This document shows, in pieces, positions 60,036-64,000 of a stretch of DNA of 64,000 nt. The stretch is from Cannabis sativa (taxonomy: Eukaryota > Streptophyta > Magnoliopsida > Rosales > Cannabaceae). Location: positions 19,744,160 through 19,808,159 of the forward strand of contig NC_083601.1 of the NCBI RefSeq assembly GCF_029168945.1, read 5' to 3'. The stretch's first letter is position 1. Each line of letters starts with the position of its first letter. The notes under the pieces are model-generated. The model did no database searches and was not told where the DNA came from. It saw nothing but the letters and a program-made list of their open reading frames with translations. Position numbers and translations under genes: made by a program.

Positions 60036-61209
60036 TTAAAGTTTCCTAATTAATAAATATGCCCTTCAAAATCTATATTTACTGTTTTGCCCTTAATAAG
60101 TGCTAAATTCTCAAACTAACAAGTCCATCTTGAGAATTTTTAATTGATTAATTAAAATCATTTAAATGAGTCTTACAAGTAATATCATCTCAACTAGTGA
60201 GGGGACCATGGGTCTATATATCCGAGCTTCCAATAAGCAGATCTAGAATTTACCACTTAAATTCACTGACTTATTAATTCTTCGTTGAATCCACACATAG
60301 AACTCAGAATTGCACTCTCAGTATATAGAATGCTCTATATGTTCCACCATATAGACACATTATTAATTATCCATTGTTATAATCCTAATGTGATCAATGA
60401 TCCTCTATATGGATGATCTACACTGTAAAGGGACTTAAATTACCGTAACACCCTACAATGTATCTTATCCTTAAAACACTTAACCCTGTATAAATGATAT
60501 TTAAACTAAGTGAAATGAGTACTCAATCATTTATCTCGTTTGGTTAAGCTCGAAGGAAATCACCCTTTGCTTACTATTCGCCAGATAGAAGCTATAAATT
60601 CCATATTTTTGTTAGCGCTCCCACTCAATCGCACTACCGTGTTTCCAAAATGTATGTATTGCCCAGACTAAAGATTTAGGCTTAACTAACAAATCAAAGA
60701 ACACGAATAATACTCTTGAAATTAAGCCTAACCATATCAGGATTTAGATCATGTGATCTAGGATCAACTTATGATATTGAATTGAATAGATGTTTACGGT
60801 AAGTTTCAAAATCTAATTCAAAGTTCAATATCGGTCCATTCCAATGCATACTCCATGCATCCAACCTGAGCTTTACTTTAACCTATGTTCTGGAAAGAAA
60901 ATAACATTTCTCCAAATGTAAGTAAACTCTGTTGTAGATTGTCATATCAGTGAAACCCAGTGTTCTGATAAATCTAGGAATACTTTATTCACATAGTCAT
61001 GTTTATTTTCCACTGTGTTGACAACACAATAAACATGTTCAAGTATGTGAAAGGGGTTTGGATGAATTTATAAATCAAATAGACAAGCAATTGATTAAGT
61101 GAACCAAAACATACACAAGTGAATGAAAAATTACTTCTGTTACTTTATTGATATAGAATAATTTGGATTACATTGAAACAAAGTTTTATTTAGGGCATAA
61201 AACCCAACA
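60036..61209 (-). repeat. 5' LTR of copia-2, U3-side segment
   Basis: Resumes with TTAAA (target duplication) and runs to CCCAACA. About 20 differences from 40391-41564. Confidence 0.92.
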
Positions 61210-63182
61210 GTTCTAGACACATGACAAGTAAAAAAGAATATCTTGAGAACATTAGACCAATGCAGTGTGAAGAAGTTACTTTTGGTAACGGTCTTGTTGG
61301 AAAAGTCATAGGGATAGGAACTCTCAATTTCGAAGGGCTTCCTAGACTGAAGAATGTCATGTTGGTTGATGGACTAAAAGCTAATCTTCTTAGCATTAGT
61401 CAAATCTGTGATCAGGGTTATACTGTGAGCTTTGATAGTAATCATTGCTATGTGTATAATATTCATGATGAAATTATCTTGCAAGGGTTCAGATCTAATG
61501 ATAACTGTTACACCATCACTACCTATGCTACTTGTCACTCTGTTATTAACACCACTGATTTATGGCATGAAAAACTTGGTCACATTCATTTTAAAAATCT
61601 GAGGAGATTGTCTAATGCAGGAATTGTTCGAGGATTACCTAAATTAGGTAAGGAGTCTTTGGGAAAATGTGGACCATGTCAGCTTGGTAAGCAACTGAAA
61701 ATTTCTCATAAGAGTGTTTCTGATGTGAATACTTCTAGAGTTCTCGAACTCCTACATATGGACTTAATGGGTCCAATCCAGGTTGAAAGTTTGAATGGTA
61801 AGAGGTATATTTTTGTGTGTGTTGATGATTTCTCTTGGTTTTCATGGGTAGAATTTTTTAGAGAAAACATTATATCTTTTGCTGTTTTTAAGTATCTTTG
61901 CTTGAAATTAAAAGTTCAAAAAGATTGCAACATTGGTAAGATAGTTCGCGGTAAGAGTAATCATGGAAAAGATTTTGAAAATACTGTGTATGGTAAATTC
62001 TGTAAATCTTATGGTATTTTTCACAATCTTTCTGCTCATAAGACCCCACAACAAAATGGAGCGATTAAGGATTCCCACCTTCTTGATCATGTTTTAGACG
62101 AGGCTTTGTATGGCTTGAAACAAGCACCCCGTGCTTGGTATGAGCGTCTATCTGAGTTTTTACACTCTCATGGTTACAGAAAAGGAAATGTTATTAAAAC
62201 ACAGTTCATCACACACATTCAATTTGATATTATTTTTTCATATGTTGATGATCTTGTTTTTGGATCTACTTCTAACTCTGAAGTGCAGGTTTTTGTTTCC
62301 CAAATGCAAAAGGAGTTTGAAATGAGCATGGTAGGTGAACTCACTTATTTTCTCGGTCTTCAAGTGAAGCAATCAGAGGAGGGAACTTTTGTCGCTCAAA
62401 GCAAATATGCAAAGAACTTGGTGAAAAAGTTTGGTCTTGAGAAAGCCAAACATACCAACACTCCCATGAGTACAACTTTGAAATTAAGCAAAGATGAACA
62501 AGGAGTAAAGGTAGATCAAACTTTGTATCGAAGTATGATAGGTAGTTTGCTTTATCTTACTGCTAGTCGTCCTGACATTTGTTATAGTGTTGGTGTTTGT
62601 GCATGATATCAGGCAAATCCCATGGAATCCCATCTTTCTGCTGTGAAAAGAATCATTTGCTATGTAAATAGCACTATTGATTTTGGGATTTGGTTTTCTA
62701 AAGACACTAACTCTAACCTTGTTTGCTTTAGTGATGCTGATTGGGCAGGTAATGCAGATGATAGAAAAAGTACTAGTGGTGGATGTTTCTATCTTGGAAA
62801 CAATCTGGTTTCATGGCATAGCAAGAAGCAAAACTCAATCTCTCTGTCCATAGCTGAGGCTGAGTATATTGCTGCGGGTAGTTGTTGTACCCAATTGTTA
62901 TGGATGAAACAAATGATGGCAGATTATGGGTTTGATTTGAAAACTTTAACCATCTTTTGTGATAACACTAGTGCTATAAACATTTCTAAGAATCCTGTTC
63001 AACACTCTCGTACAAAGCACATAGACATTCGTCATCACTTTATTAGAGAGCTTGTGGAAAATAGAATTCTTGTCTTAGAATATGTTGAAACTAGCAAACA
63101 AATTGCAGATATTTTTACTAAAGCTCTTGACTCGGTCCGCTTTATTTCTCTAAGGAAATCCTTAGGAGTTTGTACTGTTTAA
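61210..63182 (+). pseudogene. Sirevirus-like pol: protease rest, integrase, RT, RNase H, with internal deletion
   Basis: Resumes the protease motif (SRHMT). The integrase knuckle is present (WHEKLGHIHF, CGPCQLGK), as is the first Asp (HMDLMGP). Where the second Asp is expected the sequence is SNHGKDF, giving Asn. At about 62060-62085, just after PQQNG, the frame passes directly into the late RT (ALYGLKQAPRAWYERL). The integrase Glu and the RT fingers with the first RT Asp are therefore deleted, in frame. YVDDLVFG remains. TGA at 62604-62606 stands where this lineage usually has Arg. RNase H continues in the same frame 62622-63182 (FSDADWAG, SIAEAEYIAA, DNTSAINISK, TKHIDIRHHF). Non-functional polymerase and integrase. 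Confidence 0.88.
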
Positions 63183-64000
63183 TGCTTTTGTTTTTCTTAA
63201 TCCTTGATATTCGAGTTGTCTTAGAGTTCATAATGTCTTGTCCTTGTCCTAGAAGAAAATTTCAACCTTATAAGAATTTCAGTCATTATTTTATTGCTAA
63301 TGTTGTAATGTTATGGTGTCATACAAGTTTGTTAGGAAAATTGTTCACTCCTCACAGGAATATTCAGGTTCATCAAACAGTGTTATGTAAGCTAACATTT
63401 TCGAATAATGTTGTTTAAAAACTGTGTGTTCAAGCTCCATTGGATGAATAGAGCTACCTATCTCAATGTGTGAAAGCCATCTCTGAGTAAGTTGGAACTA
63501 TGTAATTAGGAGTTATGTAGAAGATACGCTACCATTGAAAAGGGCTACCATTGAGGTAGTGTGACAGCGTCTCCTATGGGTACAATTTATTAGAAAAAGT
63601 CTTTTGACAAATTGGGCAATGTTCCCTGCTTACACTTTCACACACTAATGCTTGACACAGTTTGCGGTAAAAAATTTCTATTCTCGAAAATGGTGTTATA
63701 AAGTTGTTACATACTGTTTGATTTGCTTTAATATTCTTGGTGACTGAGTCAATTTTTCCTGTGTAACCAGTATACCTCATTCTATTACTTCATTAGCTTG
63801 ATAAAATGTTTCTGATTATTCTTATGAGTTTGATTTTTTCATCAGGGACAAAGACAAGTGGACATTGTGAATTCTAGCTACAAAAATATCAAGGTTATTT
63901 TATTTTTCTGTCTTTTAATCAAAAATAAATAAAAAAAAATAGTGACTGAGTTTGTCAATTGAGCTTTCTTAAAAATTCTTGTTATTTTTCTTGTTATGTT
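63183..64000 (+). other. Post-pol region of the Sirevirus-like element, 3' LTR not reached
   Basis: 818 bases after pol, AT-rich, without a convincing ORF. No polypurine tract followed by TGTTAATTC is seen, so the 3' LTR must lie beyond the window. Sireviruses often have a long stretch or an env-like frame here; nothing env-like is recognisable. Confidence 0.55.

Larger units (their letters stand above)
39675..61209 (-). mobile_element. Ty1/copia element 'copia-2', nested in Sirevirus protease, carrying Retand
   Basis: LTRs begin TGTTGG and end CCCAACA: 39675-41564, and 47853-48573 continued at 60036-61209. Target duplication GTTCT at 39670-39674 and 61210-61214. The polypurine tract (GTGGGAGTTTG on the minus strand) lies next to the left LTR and the primer site next to the right LTR, so it reads minus. 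Without the Retand insertion it is about 10.07 kb, close to copia-1 (10.09 kb), its relative. Pol is nearly open, with one stop and one frameshift, but gag lacks its N-terminal part. Angela/TAR-like by RT and RNase H wording; lineage not settled. Confidence 0.92.
36524..64000 (+). mobile_element. Sirevirus-like Ty1/copia element, runs off the window
   Basis: 5' LTR (about 36524-37803), primer site TGGTATCAGAGC (37806-37817), gag (from 37958), protease split by copia-2, then integrase, RT and RNase H (61210-63182), all plus strand. The gag type and the RT/RNase H wording (LTASRPDICYSVG, DNTSAINISKNPV) fit the SIRE lineage. No 3' LTR is visible before 64000. Pol has a stop, a frameshift in gag, and an internal deletion joining integrase to RT, so it is not autonomous. 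Confidence 0.85.

Overview
This is plant nuclear DNA, almost certainly from a eudicot. It holds one ordinary intron-containing cellular gene, many small TIR elements (MITEs), and large LTR retrotransposons nested inside one another. The copia LTR families resemble ones I associate with Cannabaceae, but that is an impression. I cannot name the species from sequence alone. Layout: 1-4150 is AT-rich intergenic DNA with three MITEs and a CACGA-rich repeat. 4457-9190 (minus) is a complete six-exon phospholipid:diacylglycerol acyltransferase gene (PDAT1-like, 671 codons), with a candidate ABRE-bearing promoter to its right. 9.6-15.86 kb is a MITE-rich stretch with a G-rich hAT MITE (10228-10675), a hAT transposase remnant (13.9-14.6 kb) and a 1-kb foldback element (14632-15697). 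15860-35137 is a Ty3/gypsy chromovirus in minus orientation with 5-bp duplications ATTCC. Its reverse transcriptase is split by a Ty1/copia element ('copia-1', 20655-30748, duplications ATACA). That element has nearly identical LTRs but no coding capacity. 35.1-36.5 kb holds palindromic minisatellites. From 36524 to beyond the window runs a plus-strand Sirevirus-like copia element. Its protease motif is split by a second minus-strand copia ('copia-2', 39675-61209, duplications GTTCT). The 5' LTR of copia-2 is in turn split by a Ty3/gypsy Tat/Retand-type element (48574-60035, duplications TTAAA). The window therefore shows a three-deep and a two-deep nest, with every internal junction recoverable to the base. 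Hand-counted LTR divergence is about 2% for the chromovirus, 0.5% for copia-1, 1.1% for copia-2 and 0.7% for Retand. In both nests the inner element looks younger, as nesting requires. Most retroelement coding is broken by stops, frameshifts, deletions or nested insertions. The exception is the 1,029-codon Retand pol, which is open from RT to integrase. The most interesting items are: (i) ten consecutive small hairpins at 37191-37437 in the Sirevirus-like LTR, nine with a GGGA loop core and some with compensatory stem changes, resembling retroviral packaging structures; (ii) an antisense, apparently spliced three-exon gene in the Retand element, with two large imperfect hairpins upstream of it; (iii) four hairpin positions shared by the leaders of both copia families; (iv) a copia-2 LTR whose two halves differ more than tenfold in divergence; (v) a recently moved but gutted copia-1. 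All dating, folding and splicing statements are by eye and were not computed.
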